A stretch of 64,000 nt of DNA from Lentzea albidocapillata (lineage in GTDB: Bacteria; Actinomycetota; Actinomycetes; Mycobacteriales; Pseudonocardiaceae). The notes under the pieces are model-generated. The model was not told the DNA's origin. It was given only the letters and a program-made list of their open reading frames with translations, and did no database searches. This document shows positions 10,671-19,242 of the stretch, piece by piece (position 1 is the first letter of the stretch; the number at the start of each line of letters is the position of its first letter). A program made the position numbers and the translations under genes. The DNA is taken from NCBI RefSeq assembly GCF_000719115.1, contig NZ_JOEA01000015.1, forward strand, positions 62,001-126,000. The letters run 5' to 3'.

Positions 10671-12143
10671 ATGCACCGAGAGACGAAAGTGCTCGTCATC
10701 GGCACCGGCTTCTCCGGCCTCGGTATGGCCATCGAGCTGAAGCGCCGCGGTGAGCGCGACTTCGTGGTGCTGGAGAAGGCCGCCGACCTCGGCGGCACCT
10801 GGCGGGACAACTCCTACCCGGGCTGCGCGTGCGACGTGCCGTCGCACATGTACTCGTTCTCGTTCGAGATGAACCCGAGGTGGTCGCGGATGTTCGCGCG
10901 CCAGGGCGAGATCTTCGACTACCTGCAGCGCGTCGCCGAGAAGTACCGGCTGCGGCCGCACATCCGCTTCGACACCAAGGTCTCCGGCGCGCAGTGGGAC
11001 GACGAGGCCAAGCGCTGGCACGTCACGACCGAGCAGGGCGACACGTACACGGCGCAGGCCCTGGTCGCGGGCGTCGGCGCGTTGCACATCCCGAACGTCC
11101 CGGAACTGCCGGGCATCGAGAACTTCAGCGGCAAGGCGTTCCACTCGGCGCAGTGGGACCACGACTACGACCTGACGGGCAAACGCGTCGCCGTCATCGG
11201 TACGGGTGCGTCCGCGATCCAGTTCGTGCCGAAGATCGCCGGCCAGGTCGCGTCGATGAAGATCTTCCAGCGCACGCCGCCGTGGATCATGCCCAAGGCC
11301 GACCGCGCGATCAACGGCTGGGAGCAGAAGCTGTTCCGCGCCCTGCCCTTCACGCAACGGATCTACCGCAACTTCGTCTACTGGGTACGCGAGTCGTCCG
11401 CGCTGGGGTTCGCGATCAACCCGAAGATCATGCAGTTCGCGCAGGGCATCGCGTTGAAGCACATGAAGAAGCAGGTGCCGGACGCACAGCTGCGCAGGAA
11501 GCTGAAGCCCGACTACACCATGGGCTGCAAGCGCGTGCTGATCTCCAACGACTTCTACCCCACCCTCGGCTACCCGAACGTGGACCTGGTGACGGACAAG
11601 GTCTCCGAGGTGCGCGAGAAGTCCATCGTGGACAGTGCGGGCGTCGAGCACGAGGTCGACGTCATCATCTACGGCACCGGGTTCCACGTCGTCGACTCGT
11701 TCGACTACCTGGACATCCAGGGCAAGGGCGGCGTCGACCTCGCGAAGCAGTGGCGCCAGGAGGGCATCGAGACCTACTACGGCATCACGGTCTCGGGCTT
11801 CCCCAACCTGTTCTTCCTGCTGGGCCCCAACACCGGACTCGGGCACAACTCGGTCGTGTTCATGATCGAGTCGCAGATCCGGTACATCTCGCAGTGCCTC
11901 CAGCTCCTCGAAAAACACCGCGCAGCGGAGCTGGACGTGCGAGTGGAGGCCCAGCAGGAGTTCAACAAGGAGCTCCAGCAGAAGCTCACCAAGGGCGTGT
12001 GGACCCAGGGTGGCTGCAAGAGCTGGTACCTCGACGCGCAGGGCGTGAACCGCACCGTGTGGCCGGGATTCACCTGGCGGTACTGGATGCGGACCAAGCG
12101 CGTGCGCGCCGAGGACTACGTGCTCACGACGGCTGCACGATGA
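10671..12143 (+). CDS. FAD-dependent Baeyer-Villiger-type monooxygenase
   Basis: NADPH- and FAD-dependent oxygenase of 490 residues, expected to convert ketones to esters or lactones. It has the FAD Rossmann motif GTGFSGLG near the N-terminus, a second dinucleotide motif GTGASA near 178, and between them the type I BVMO fingerprint F-x-G-x3-H-x3-W-D (FSGKAFHSAQWD, about residues 152-163). ATG 10671 follows a GCGGAGGG Shine-Dalgarno. Control by the divergent TetR is likely. It converges on a zinc alcohol dehydrogenase (20-bp overlap). An alcohol dehydrogenase, BVMO and esterase next to one another would suit an alcohol-ketone-ester breakdown route; substrate unknown. Confidence 0.88.
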   Translation: MHRETKVLVIGTGFSGLGMAIELKRRGERDFVVLEKAADLGGTWRDNSYPGCACDVPSHMYSFSFEMNPRWSRMFARQGEIFDYLQRVAEKYRLRPHIRFDTKVSGAQWDDEAKRWHVTTEQGDTYTAQALVAGVGALHIPNVPELPGIENFSGKAFHSAQWDHDYDLTGKRVAVIGTGASAIQFVPKIAGQVASMKIFQRTPPWIMPKADRAINGWEQKLFRALPFTQRIYRNFVYWVRESSALGFAINPKIMQFAQGIALKHMKKQVPDAQLRRKLKPDYTMGCKRVLISNDFYPTLGYPNVDLVTDKVSEVREKSIVDSAGVEHEVDVIIYGTGFHVVDSFDYLDIQGKGGVDLAKQWRQEGIETYYGITVSGFPNLFFLLGPNTGLGHNSVVFMIESQIRYISQCLQLLEKHRAAELDVRVEAQQEFNKELQQKLTKGVWTQGGCKSWYLDAQGVNRTVWPGFTWRYWMRTKRVRAEDYVLTTAAR

Positions 12144-13161
12144 CCTTGAGGGCGGTCCGCTCGTCCATCGCCTGGTAGCCCAGCGCGACGTCGTCGAGCG
12201 AGACCGTCCGGTCGAAGACGGGACCGGGGTCGATCCGCCCGGCGAGCACGTCGGCCAGCAGCTCCGGCAGGTACGCGCGGACGGGCGCGACACCGCCGCC
12301 GATGGCGATGTTGCGGCCGAACAGCTTGCCCAGCGGCAGCCCCGGCATCTCGTGCGGCACACCGACGTAACCGATCCGGCCGCCGTCGCGCACGATGCCC
12401 ATCGCGGTCTCCCACGACTGCTCGGTGCCGACGCACTCCAGCACCGCGGACGCGCCGAGCCCGCCGGTCATCTCCTTGATCCGCTCGATCGCGGCCTCAC
12501 CGCGTTCGGAAACCTGGTCCGTGGCGCCGAAAAGCTTCGCGATCTTGGCTCGGTCCTCGTGGCGGCCCATCGCGATGATCCGCTCGGCGCCGAGCCGCTT
12601 GGCCGCGAGCACACCGCACAGGCCGACCGCGCCGTCACCGACGACCGCGACCGTCGCACCGGGACCGACACCCGCGCCCATGGCGGCGTGGTGACCGGTG
12701 CCCATGACGTCGCTCAGGCTCAGGAACGCGGGCAGCAACGCCGCCGGCGCGTCCGCGGGAACCCGGACCAGCGTGCCGTCGGCCTGCGGCACGCGCACGG
12801 CCTCGCCCTGCCCGCCGTCGCTGCCCTTGCTGCCCCAGAAACCGCCGCTGCGGCAGGACGTCTGCAGCCCGGCCTGGCAGTACGCGCACGTGCCGTCGCT
12901 CCACACGAACGGCGCGATGACGCGGTCGCCGACGTTGACGGAGTGGACCTCGCTGCCGACCTCCTCGACGATGCCGAGGAACTCGTGCCCGATCCGCTGC
13001 CCGCCCTCGCGCTTGGCCACGCCCCGGTACGCCCACAGGTCGCTGCCGCAGATGCACGCGAGCTCGACCCGGACGACGACGTCGGTGGCCTCCTGGACGG
13101 CCGCGTCCGGCACCTCCTCGACTCGGATGTCTCGGGTGCCGTAGATCGTCGTAGCCCGCAC
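12124..13161 (-). CDS. zinc-dependent alcohol dehydrogenase
   Basis: Medium-chain dehydrogenase/reductase of 345 residues that oxidises an alcohol with NAD(P). The catalytic zinc site is seen in CICGSD and GHEFLG near the N-terminus, the structural zinc lobe in CAYCQAGLQTSC, and the cofactor loop in VVGDGAVGLCG. GTG 13161 is chosen because GGGAGG sits about 6 nt upstream and the fold begins there (RATTIYGTRDI); the frame is open for another 38 codons. It overlaps the monooxygenase tail by 20 bp on the opposite strand and is divergent from the carboxylesterase. Confidence 0.88.
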   Translation of the reverse strand: MRATTIYGTRDIRVEEVPDAAVQEATDVVVRVELACICGSDLWAYRGVAKREGGQRIGHEFLGIVEEVGSEVHSVNVGDRVIAPFVWSDGTCAYCQAGLQTSCRSGGFWGSKGSDGGQGEAVRVPQADGTLVRVPADAPAALLPAFLSLSDVMGTGHHAAMGAGVGPGATVAVVGDGAVGLCGVLAAKRLGAERIIAMGRHEDRAKIAKLFGATDQVSERGEAAIERIKEMTGGLGASAVLECVGTEQSWETAMGIVRDGGRIGYVGVPHEMPGLPLGKLFGRNIAIGGGVAPVRAYLPELLADVLAGRIDPGPVFDRTVSLDDVALGYQAMDERTALKVIVQPS

Positions 13162-13249
13162 CGGGCGCCTCCCTTGCCTCGTTGCCCAACCGTTACATCG
13201 TCCTCCTGTCCCGGCGTTTCCGCCGAATCGAGACGCTGTGGAATTGCTC

Positions 13250-14404
13250 ATGCTTAGTATCGGCAGGGTGATCACTGCCGAAGGTCTCGTACGGGCGCGC
13301 GGAATCCGTTACGCGACAGCTGACCGCTTCGCCGCGCCGTCCCCCGTCGCCTGGGACGGCGTGATCGACGACTCGCGGCGCGGCCCCGCCTGCCCGCAGC
13401 CCCCGTCGATGCTGGCGCCGATGGTCGGCAACTCGGTCGAGGGCCTCTCGTTCGACGAGCACTGCCAGGTGCTCTCGGTGACCGCTCCGGCCGGCGCGTC
13501 CGGTCTGCCGGTGATGGTCTGGTTCCACGGCGGCGCGTACGTGACCGGCAGCGGCGAGTCCACTAAGTACGAGACCGGACTGCTGGCCTCGGAAGGCGTC
13601 GTGGTCGTCAACGTCAGCTACCGCCTCGGCGTCTTCGGTTACCTGCGCGACAACCTCGGCCTGCTCGACCAGTTCGTCGCGCTGCGGTGGGTGCGGGACA
13701 ACGTCGCGGCGTTCGGCGGCGATCCCGCGAACGTCACGGTCTTCGGGCAGTCCGCGGGCGGCGACTCGGTGTACGCGCTGATGCTCACCGACACGGAGGG
13801 CCTGTTCCACCGCGCGATCATGCAGAGCGCGCCGATGGGCACCCGCAGCCCGGAACGCGCGGAGATGACGGCGGCTCTGCGCGCGGCGATCACCGTCGAC
13901 GCCTCCACCTCCGTGGAGGACGTGCTGGCGGCGCAGGTCGCGGCCGTCGCCGACGTCGGTCCGCGGTTCGGCCCGTCGGGCGGCATGCCGTTCGCACCGG
14001 AGGTCGGCGCCGACCTCGCCGCGGCCGCGTCACGCGTCGAACTGCTCGTCGGGCACACGGCCGACGACGGCAGCCCGTACGTGCCGAGCCGGGAGTACTG
14101 GGAGGCAGTGACCGAGCTGATCTTCGCCGGCGGTGCGCGTCAGCTGGCGCAGGACTGGACGGCGGCGGGCGGCAGGGTCGCCACCTACCTGTTCAGCTGG
14201 GCGCCTGCCGATGCCCCGCTGGGCTGCTGCCACTGCATGGAACTGCCGTTCCTGTTCGACCCGGAGGGCTGGCTCGGGGCGGGCATGCTCGCCGGGCAGG
14301 AACCGGATCCCGTGCTGGCCAAGACACTGCGGGGCGCCTGGACGACGTTCGCGCGAAGCGGGCTGGACGCGCTGCCGTCCCGCTCGCTCGAATTCGGCGG
14401 GTGA
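13250..14404 (+). CDS. type-B carboxylesterase
   Basis: Serine esterase of about 385 residues. Oxyanion HGGAY, nucleophile GQSAGG (Ser near 168 counted from ATG 13250) and a C-terminal GCCHCMELPF carrying the catalytic His are visible. It is shorter than the usual ~500 residues, but the catalytic set is present, so it appears compact rather than broken. The start is uncertain: ATG 13250, GTG 13238 or GTG 13268; the last lies 7 nt after TAGTAT (13255-13260), matches a leaderless pattern and is where family similarity begins. No signal peptide is seen, so it is probably cytoplasmic. Confidence 0.82.
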   Translation: MLSIGRVITAEGLVRARGIRYATADRFAAPSPVAWDGVIDDSRRGPACPQPPSMLAPMVGNSVEGLSFDEHCQVLSVTAPAGASGLPVMVWFHGGAYVTGSGESTKYETGLLASEGVVVVNVSYRLGVFGYLRDNLGLLDQFVALRWVRDNVAAFGGDPANVTVFGQSAGGDSVYALMLTDTEGLFHRAIMQSAPMGTRSPERAEMTAALRAAITVDASTSVEDVLAAQVAAVADVGPRFGPSGGMPFAPEVGADLAAAASRVELLVGHTADDGSPYVPSREYWEAVTELIFAGGARQLAQDWTAAGGRVATYLFSWAPADAPLGCCHCMELPFLFDPEGWLGAGMLAGQEPDPVLAKTLRGAWTTFARSGLDALPSRSLEFGG

Positions 14405-14814
14405 CCGCCCGCGGGGCATTTCCGCCGGGGTGCAGCCCGTGCCGTTCCCGTTCCGCGGCGGCGGCTGGGGCGTGGAAGTGTCCTGCTTGGACTGTCCTGG
14501 CAGGACTTTCGGGTTATTCGTCGGCCGGGCGCCAACGCCAGCGCGGCGGCCGTGTATGACCCGGTTACACCGCCCCTCGTCGAGACCGGTCGTGATCTTC
14601 AGGCTTCCGACATGAATCCCACGAACCCTCCCCGGTCGCGGGCCGACGTGCCATCACAGGCCAATTCCGACGGAGATCACGTAAGCCCGACCGGTGCAAC
14701 ACGATGCAACAACCGGGTGCTGCTGACCCTGCGACTGGGGCAGAACGCCTAGGATGTGCCGCCAAAGGGGCGGGGAGGACACGCATCAGCCGTGCCCTTG
14801 TACGAGGAGGTGGC
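14405..14814. other. 410-bp intergenic region with palindromes upstream of the second TetR gene
   Basis: No convincing gene. A 13-bp perfect palindrome GTCCTG-G-CAGGAC lies at 14494-14506. The heptamer TGCAACA is repeated at 14695-14701 and 14705-14711, flanked by CCGGT and ACCGG. A -10-like TAGGAT is at 14750-14755, followed by a 59-nt leader to the ATG at 14815. These are candidate control sites for the TetR gene; a 66-codon open frame here (14552-14752) has poor codon use. Confidence 0.45.
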
Positions 14815-15429
14815 ATGGCTGTGTCGACAGCGGCGTTCAACGAGGGCAGGGTCCCCCAGCGGGGCCGTCCTCGCGACGCCAGCAGGGACGACGCCTTACG
14901 TCAGGCAGCGCTCGAGGTGATGGCCGAGGTCGGGTACCGGGCACTCACCATGGACGCGGTGGCGGCCCGTGCGCGAGCGGGCAAGGCAACGATCTACCGG
15001 CGGTGGGAGTCGAAGCTCGATCTCGTGATCGACACGTGCACCCAGCTCGCCACGCAGAACCTCGCGGCACCGGACACCGGCTCGCTGGCCGGAGACCTGC
15101 GCGAGTTCCTCTCGTCGTTCGCCGCGTTCCTCTCAGGACCGATCGGCAAGGCCGCTCAGGCGCTCGTGGGCGAGCTACCGCACGAGCCCGAGCTGGCGGC
15201 GGCGTTCCGGGAGACGTTCCTGATCTCGCAGCGCGACGTGCTGCGCGGCATCCTGGACCGGGCCGCCGAACGGGGCGAGCTCAAGGCCGACGCACCGCGC
15301 GGCATGGCGGTCGAGATCGCGGGCGCCGCCCTGATCTACCGGCTGATGCTGACCGGGGACCCGCTCGACGAGCCGTTCGTGGAGAAGGTCGTCGAGCAGG
15401 TACTCCTGCCGTTGGTGCGGGTTTCCTAG
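14815..15429 (+). CDS. TetR-family transcriptional regulator
   Basis: 204-residue repressor. The HTH (ALEVMAEVGYRALTMDAVA and ARAGKATIYRRW) lies at about residues 30-65 and the C-terminal domain resembles the TetR_C groups that bind hydrophobic ligands. ATG 14815 follows GAGGAGG at 14804-14810. No obvious divergent target is present; the next gene is convergent and overlaps it by 4 bp. Role unknown. Confidence 0.85.
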   Translation: MAVSTAAFNEGRVPQRGRPRDASRDDALRQAALEVMAEVGYRALTMDAVAARARAGKATIYRRWESKLDLVIDTCTQLATQNLAAPDTGSLAGDLREFLSSFAAFLSGPIGKAAQALVGELPHEPELAAAFRETFLISQRDVLRGILDRAAERGELKADAPRGMAVEIAGAALIYRLMLTGDPLDEPFVEKVVEQVLLPLVRVS

Positions 15430-15647
15430 CGGAAGAGCTTGCGGACCAGCGCGAAGCCGACCACGGCGCCGACCGCGATCAGGGTGTACTTCACCTTGGG
15501 CTGGCTCAGCACGTCGAGCACGGACGACTTGCCCTGCTCGACGAGCTTCTGCGGGCTGGCGCGCTCGCTGAGCTCGTCCAGGGTGGCGGCCAGCGCGGTA
15601 CGAGCCTGTTCGATCTCGCGCTGGATGGTGTCGGGATCGCGAGCCAC
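15426..15647 (-). CDS. DUF3618 small membrane-anchored protein
   Basis: 73-residue protein of the actinobacterial DUF3618 family. It starts with RDPDTIQREIEQARTALA, an amphipathic helix typical of the family, and ends with one membrane helix (YTLIAVGAVVGFALV) and a basic tail. GTG 15647 is fixed by AGGAGG just upstream on the minus strand. Members are often found with phage-holin-like or stress membrane proteins; function is unknown. Confidence 0.8.
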   Translation of the reverse strand: MARDPDTIQREIEQARTALAATLDELSERASPQKLVEQGKSSVLDVLSQPKVKYTLIAVGAVVGFALVRKLFR

Positions 15648-15756
15648 ATGTCCTCCTAGCAGCAGTTCTGCCCGCAACCGTAGTGGACGGTCAGGAGTGC
15701 GGCTTCGCGCGACCCGGGAGAGCGTGTACATGCAGTGCCTATAGGCTTCCACTTGA

Positions 15757-15833
15757 GGGGTCGTAGCCCAATTGGCAGAGGCACTGGGTTTAGGTCCCAG
15801 CCAGTGGGGGTTCGAGTCCCCCCGACCTCACCA
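15757..15833 (+). tRNA. tRNA with Leu(UAG) anticodon and short variable loop
   Basis: Complete cloverleaf with encoded CCA: acceptor GGGGTCG (15757-15763) with CGACCTC (15823-15829, one G-U), D stem GCC/GGC, anticodon stem CTGGG/CCCAG around loop TTTAGGT, T stem GGGGG/CCCCC with loop TTCGAGT, A73 and CCA at 15831-15833. The anticodon at 15791-15793 is TAG, which reads the Leu codon CUA. The variable region is only five bases (CCAGT), whereas bacterial tRNA-Leu normally has a long variable arm. The anticodon loop equals that of ordinary tRNA-Leu(UAG). Amino-acid identity is therefore less certain than the tRNA call. Confidence 0.88.
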
Positions 15834-15840
15834 TCTTCTG

Positions 15841-15868
15841 GCGAACTGTGCTCACGGAGCACGTTCGC
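15841..15868 (+). terminator. hairpin after the tRNA
   Basis: GCGAAC-T-GTGCTC (15841-15853), loop ACG, GAGCAC-GTTCGC (15857-15868): 12 pairs with a single bulged T, starting 7 bp after the tRNA. It overlaps the nominal end of the truncated ATPase frame on the other strand, which argues that those last codons are not genuine protein. Confidence 0.65.
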
Positions 15869-17054
15869 CCAGGTCAGATCGCGTGTCCTGCGGGGGCACC
15901 CCGCACCCCGGGTCAGGGCTTTTCATTTGGTTCGCCGCAGGGGCCGGCCCGCGGCGGACCACCTTCGGATTAGCCGCTGAAGTACCGCGAACTCTCCCGC
16001 GCACCTCCCCGGCGAACTGTTCCGCGAGCCGTTCCCTGCCGTAGAGCCGGACCGACTCCAGCTGCTCGAACCGGCCGGCCCCGGTGAACGTGAGCAGCGA
16101 CTTGGCCACGAGCGCGGACAGCACCACCAGCACCCGGTCCGAGGGCAGGTCGCAGGCCTGGACGGCGCCGTCGAGCCCGAAGCCGCCGGGCCCCTGCGAG
16201 ATGCACCGGAACACGTGCTGCTCGTCGGCGCTCAGGTGGTCGTAGCTCCACCCGATCGCGGCGCGCAGGCTCCGGTGGCGTTCCGCGGCGGTGCGGTTGC
16301 CCCGGTTGAGCAGCTCCAGGCGGTCGTCCAGCCGCGCCAGGACCTCCTTGACGGGCAACAGGGTCACCAGCCTGGCCGCGAGTTCGATGGCCAGCGGGAG
16401 GCGATCAAGACGTGCGCACAGAGCGGCCAGCGCGTCCCTGTCGCCCAGCCGCAGGCCCACCTGGTTCGCGCGGGCGCGGTCGGCGAACAGCTCCACCGCG
16501 TCCGTGATCGACAACGGCTGCACCGCGAAGAGAACCTCACCCGGCACCCGCAACGGTTCGCGGCTGGTCGCGATGACCGTGAGGCCGGGACAGCCGAGCA
16601 GCAACGGCTCCAGCAGCGCCGCACACTTCGCAGCGACGCGTTCGCAGTTGTCCAGCACCAGCAGCGTCCTGTGGCCCGCGAGCGCGCGCACCAGTGTGCT
16701 CAGCACAGGCTCCCTGGCCGGTTCGCCGAGCGCCGCCACACAGGCTCTCGCGACGTCGGTGGCCGACGCGAGCTCGACCCACGTCGCCCGGCTTCCGGCG
16801 AACTCCTTGACCAGCCTGCTCTTCCCGACGCCGGCCGGCCCGACGAGCGTGAGCACGCGCGTGCCGCCGAACCCGCAGAGACGAACCAGTTCGGCATCGC
16901 GGCCGACGAAACTGTCCAGTGCCGTAACGGGTTCGTTCACGCGCTGCCGGTAAGCGCGCTGCCGGCAGGCGTTCGAGCAGTACCGCGCGTGCCTGCGCCG
17001 GGAGGTGGCGGTCGCGGTGCCGCAGAACGCACATGTCTCCACCTGGTCAGCCAT
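15852..17054 (-). CDS. truncated NB-ARC/AfsR-type ATPase with N-terminal zinc finger
   Basis: Signal-transduction ATPase. Residues about 8-35 carry CAFC and YCSNAC, a probable zinc finger; a P-loop ATPase follows (Walker A GPAGVGKS near 76-83, Walker B LLVLDN, sensor TSREPL) with winged-helix and AfsR/LuxR-like linker regions. Relatives continue for several hundred residues into TPR or LuxR domains. Here recognisable sequence stops near residue 345 (RLYGRERLAEQ), and about 50 low-complexity residues follow that overlap the tRNA terminator. It looks 3'-truncated by an event beside the tRNA, so probably non-functional or altered. ATG 17054. Confidence 0.75.
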   Translation of the reverse strand: MADQVETCAFCGTATATSRRRHARYCSNACRQRAYRQRVNEPVTALDSFVGRDAELVRLCGFGGTRVLTLVGPAGVGKSRLVKEFAGSRATWVELASATDVARACVAALGEPAREPVLSTLVRALAGHRTLLVLDNCERVAAKCAALLEPLLLGCPGLTVIATSREPLRVPGEVLFAVQPLSITDAVELFADRARANQVGLRLGDRDALAALCARLDRLPLAIELAARLVTLLPVKEVLARLDDRLELLNRGNRTAAERHRSLRAAIGWSYDHLSADEQHVFRCISQGPGGFGLDGAVQACDLPSDRVLVVLSALVAKSLLTFTGAGRFEQLESVRLYGRERLAEQFAGEVRGRVRGTSAANPKVVRRGPAPAANQMKSPDPGCGVPPQDTRSDLGERAP

Positions 17055-17197
17055 CGAACACGATCGTAGTCAAACGATTCCAAGCCGGCGTGAGGACTCT
17101 CACCCTGCCCGTTCCGGACGGTCGCGATGGCACTCGGAACGACCGCGCTTCTCGCGCGAACACTGAGGATTCGACTCCCCCTAGTGGTCATCCCCCA

Positions 17198-17225
17198 GTT
17201 GGGGTGGGGTTTTCCCCACCCCAAC
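17198..17225. promoter_or_regulatory. perfect 12-bp G/T hairpin in a divergent promoter region
   Basis: GTTGGGGTGGGG (17198-17209), loop TTTT, exact complement (17214-17225), then TTTGC. It lies between the divergent ATPase and DedA genes, upstream of the -10-like TAACTT (17265-17270) of dedA. The shape is that of a terminator but the place is not, so it may insulate the two promoters, act as a regulatory element, or be a relic of the rearrangement that truncated the ATPase. Confidence 0.55.
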
Positions 17226-17277
17226 TTTGCGGCTTACCCCAATGTCCCCGAACCACACCGTCCGTAACTTGGACCCC

Positions 17278-17892
17278 ATGAACTTGGTCGACTGGGTCAC
17301 CGACCTGATGCACACGGCCGGCGCACCCGGAGCGGCTTTGGCGATCGCGCTGGAAAACCTGTTCCCGCCCCTCCCGAGCGAGGTCTTCCTGCCCCTGGCA
17401 GGCTTCACCGCGGCCCAGGGCAAGATGTCGCTGCTCGACGCCATCCTCTGGACCACGCTCGGCTCGGTCTCCGGCGCACTGCTGCTGTACTGGGTCGGCG
17501 CCCTGCTGGGCCGTGACCGGGTCCGCCGCATCGCCTCCCGGATGCCACTGGTCCGAGTGTCCGATGTGGACAGGACAGAGGCCTGGTTCCTGCGCAACGG
17601 CTACCGAGCGGTCTTCTTCGGCCGCATGATCCCGGTCTTCCGCAGCCTGATCTCGATCCCGGCCGGCGTCGAACGCATGCGATTAGCACCGTTCCTCGCC
17701 TACACCGCGGCAGGCAGTCTCCTGTGGAACACGGCGCTGATCCTCGCGGGATACCTGCTGGGCGACAACTGGCACCTCGTCGAGCAGTACGTGGGCATCG
17801 GCTCGAAGGTGGTCCTGGGCCTGGCAGTGGTGGCCGTGCTGACCTTCGTGGTGACCCGCCTCTCGAAGAAGCGTGCCGACTCACGCGTCTGA
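17278..17892 (+). CDS. DedA/SNARE-associated family membrane protein
   Basis: 204-residue polytopic membrane protein of the DedA (VTT-domain) family, implicated elsewhere in undecaprenyl-phosphate or phospholipid flipping. It shows the re-entrant signature ENLFPPLPSEVFLPLAGF near the N-terminus, the conserved FFGRMIPVFRSLISIPAG, and four to five hydrophobic helices, ending in a basic tail. ATG 17278 has no Shine-Dalgarno; TAACTT ends 7 nt before it. No neighbours suggest a narrower role. Confidence 0.88.
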   Translation: MNLVDWVTDLMHTAGAPGAALAIALENLFPPLPSEVFLPLAGFTAAQGKMSLLDAILWTTLGSVSGALLLYWVGALLGRDRVRRIASRMPLVRVSDVDRTEAWFLRNGYRAVFFGRMIPVFRSLISIPAGVERMRLAPFLAYTAAGSLLWNTALILAGYLLGDNWHLVEQYVGIGSKVVLGLAVVAVLTFVVTRLSKKRADSRV

Positions 17893-18101
17893 ACGCCCCG
17901 CACGCCGGAGCCGCTCGCAGGGCGGTCAGACCTTCCGGCGTCACAGCGGACACGCGTACCGCTCGCGCCCCTCGACCACGCCCGCCGTGAGGCCGTCTAG
18001 TGCCGTGACCGGCAACCTTCGCCGCGTCTTCCGGCGCTCAGCAGGGCGCCTCGCACCCGTCTGACCACCGAAATACGGGGCAAAGGCAGCCGGTCACGCC
18101 A

Positions 18102-19148
18102 CTAGTTCGCGACCTTGAGGCTGTCCAGGTACCCCATCAACTCACGAACGGCGCTGCGCCCGGCCCGGTTCGCGCCGATCGTGCTGGCCGAATGCCCGTA
18201 GCCCACGAGGTGAATCCGCGGGTCGGACACCACGCGGGTGCCGTCCACCTGGATCCCGCCGCCGGAGGCCCGCAGGTGCAACGGTGCGAGGTGCTCCAGG
18301 TCGTGCCGGAACCCGGTGGCCCACAGGATGATGTCGGCGTCGAAGCGTTCCCCGGACGCCCACTCGACGCCGGTGGGCGTGACCCGCTCGAACATCGGCT
18401 TGCGGGCCAGCACGCCGGAGGCGATGGCGGCGCGCGTCTGGTCGGTCAGTGCCAGCCCGGTGACGCTGACGACGCTGCGCGGGATCAGGCCTGCCCGGAC
18501 GCGTTCCTCGACCATGCCGACCACCCAGCGGCCGTAGTCCTCGGTGAACGGGCCCTCCCGCCACACCGGTTCGTGCCGCGTGACCCAGCGGGTCTCCGCA
18601 GCGAAAGGAGCGAGTTCCATCAGCAGTTGCGTGGCCGAAGCGCCGCCGCCCACGACCACGACCCGCTTGCCTGCGAAGTCGGCGGGGCCCTGGTAGTCGG
18701 CGGTGTGCACCTGGCGGCCCTGGAACGTCTCCTGGCCCGGGTAGTACGGCCAGAACGGGCGGCGCCAGGTGCCGGTCGCGTTGATCAGGCCGCGGGTGGT
18801 CCAGACGCCGTCGGTGGTCTCGACCTTGAGCAGCGAGCCGTCGTTCACCACCTGGGTGACGTTCACCGGGCGCACGACGGGGAGGTCGAAGAGCTGTTCG
18901 TAGCGGGCGAAGTAGGACGGGATCGCCTCGTTGGCGGCCTCGTCGGGCGAGGGCTGCTCGAACGGCATGCCCGGCAGCTCGTGGATGCCGTGCACGGTCC
19001 GCATGCGCAGGCTCGGCCAGCGGTGCAGCCAGGCGCCGCCGGGAGCGTCGTTCGCGTCCAGCACCACGTGCCCGACACCGCGCCGCTGCAAGAAGTACGA
19101 GGCGGACAGGCCCGCCTGTCCCGCGCCGATCACCACCACATCCGTCAC
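18102..19148 (-). CDS. flavin-containing monooxygenase-like NAD(P)/FAD oxidoreductase
   Basis: 348-residue two-dinucleotide-binding flavoprotein. FAD motif GAGQAGLSAS is at the N-terminus, NAD(P) motif GGGASATQ about halfway, and LWATGFRHD near the C-terminus. It resembles putative flavoprotein monooxygenases of the YhiN/Trk-like and CzcO types and lacks the BVMO fingerprint. GTG 19148 is chosen as the first start before the FAD motif; the frame is open for 47 more codons without a ribosome site. It is divergent from the serine hydrolase across 94 bp. Confidence 0.83.
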   Translation of the reverse strand: MTDVVVIGAGQAGLSASYFLQRRGVGHVVLDANDAPGGAWLHRWPSLRMRTVHGIHELPGMPFEQPSPDEAANEAIPSYFARYEQLFDLPVVRPVNVTQVVNDGSLLKVETTDGVWTTRGLINATGTWRRPFWPYYPGQETFQGRQVHTADYQGPADFAGKRVVVVGGGASATQLLMELAPFAAETRWVTRHEPVWREGPFTEDYGRWVVGMVEERVRAGLIPRSVVSVTGLALTDQTRAAIASGVLARKPMFERVTPTGVEWASGERFDADIILWATGFRHDLEHLAPLHLRASGGGIQVDGTRVVSDPRIHLVGYGHSASTIGANRAGRSAVRELMGYLDSLKVAN

Positions 19149-19242
19149 ATCTCGGTCAACGGAAGGAGGCAGCCGGTTCTTCTCACCTGTGACCCACAAA
19201 ACATCGGGCAAAAGGTCCGGGCGGCCGCTAGCTTCCGGGAGC

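Noticed and set aside
14552..14752. 66-codon open frame in the gap before the second TetR gene.
   Set aside because: No ribosome site, codon use unlike neighbours, no recognisable product; treated as regulatory gap.
17169..17184. Stretch resembling the T-arm of the tRNA (ATTCGACTCCCCC), considered as a second attachment site.
   Set aside because: Only about 12 of 16 positions match the tRNA; true att repeats are longer and identical, and no integrase is present.
17873..18064. 63-codon Arg/Ser-rich open frame after dedA.
   Set aside because: Begins inside dedA in another frame, no ribosome site and random composition.
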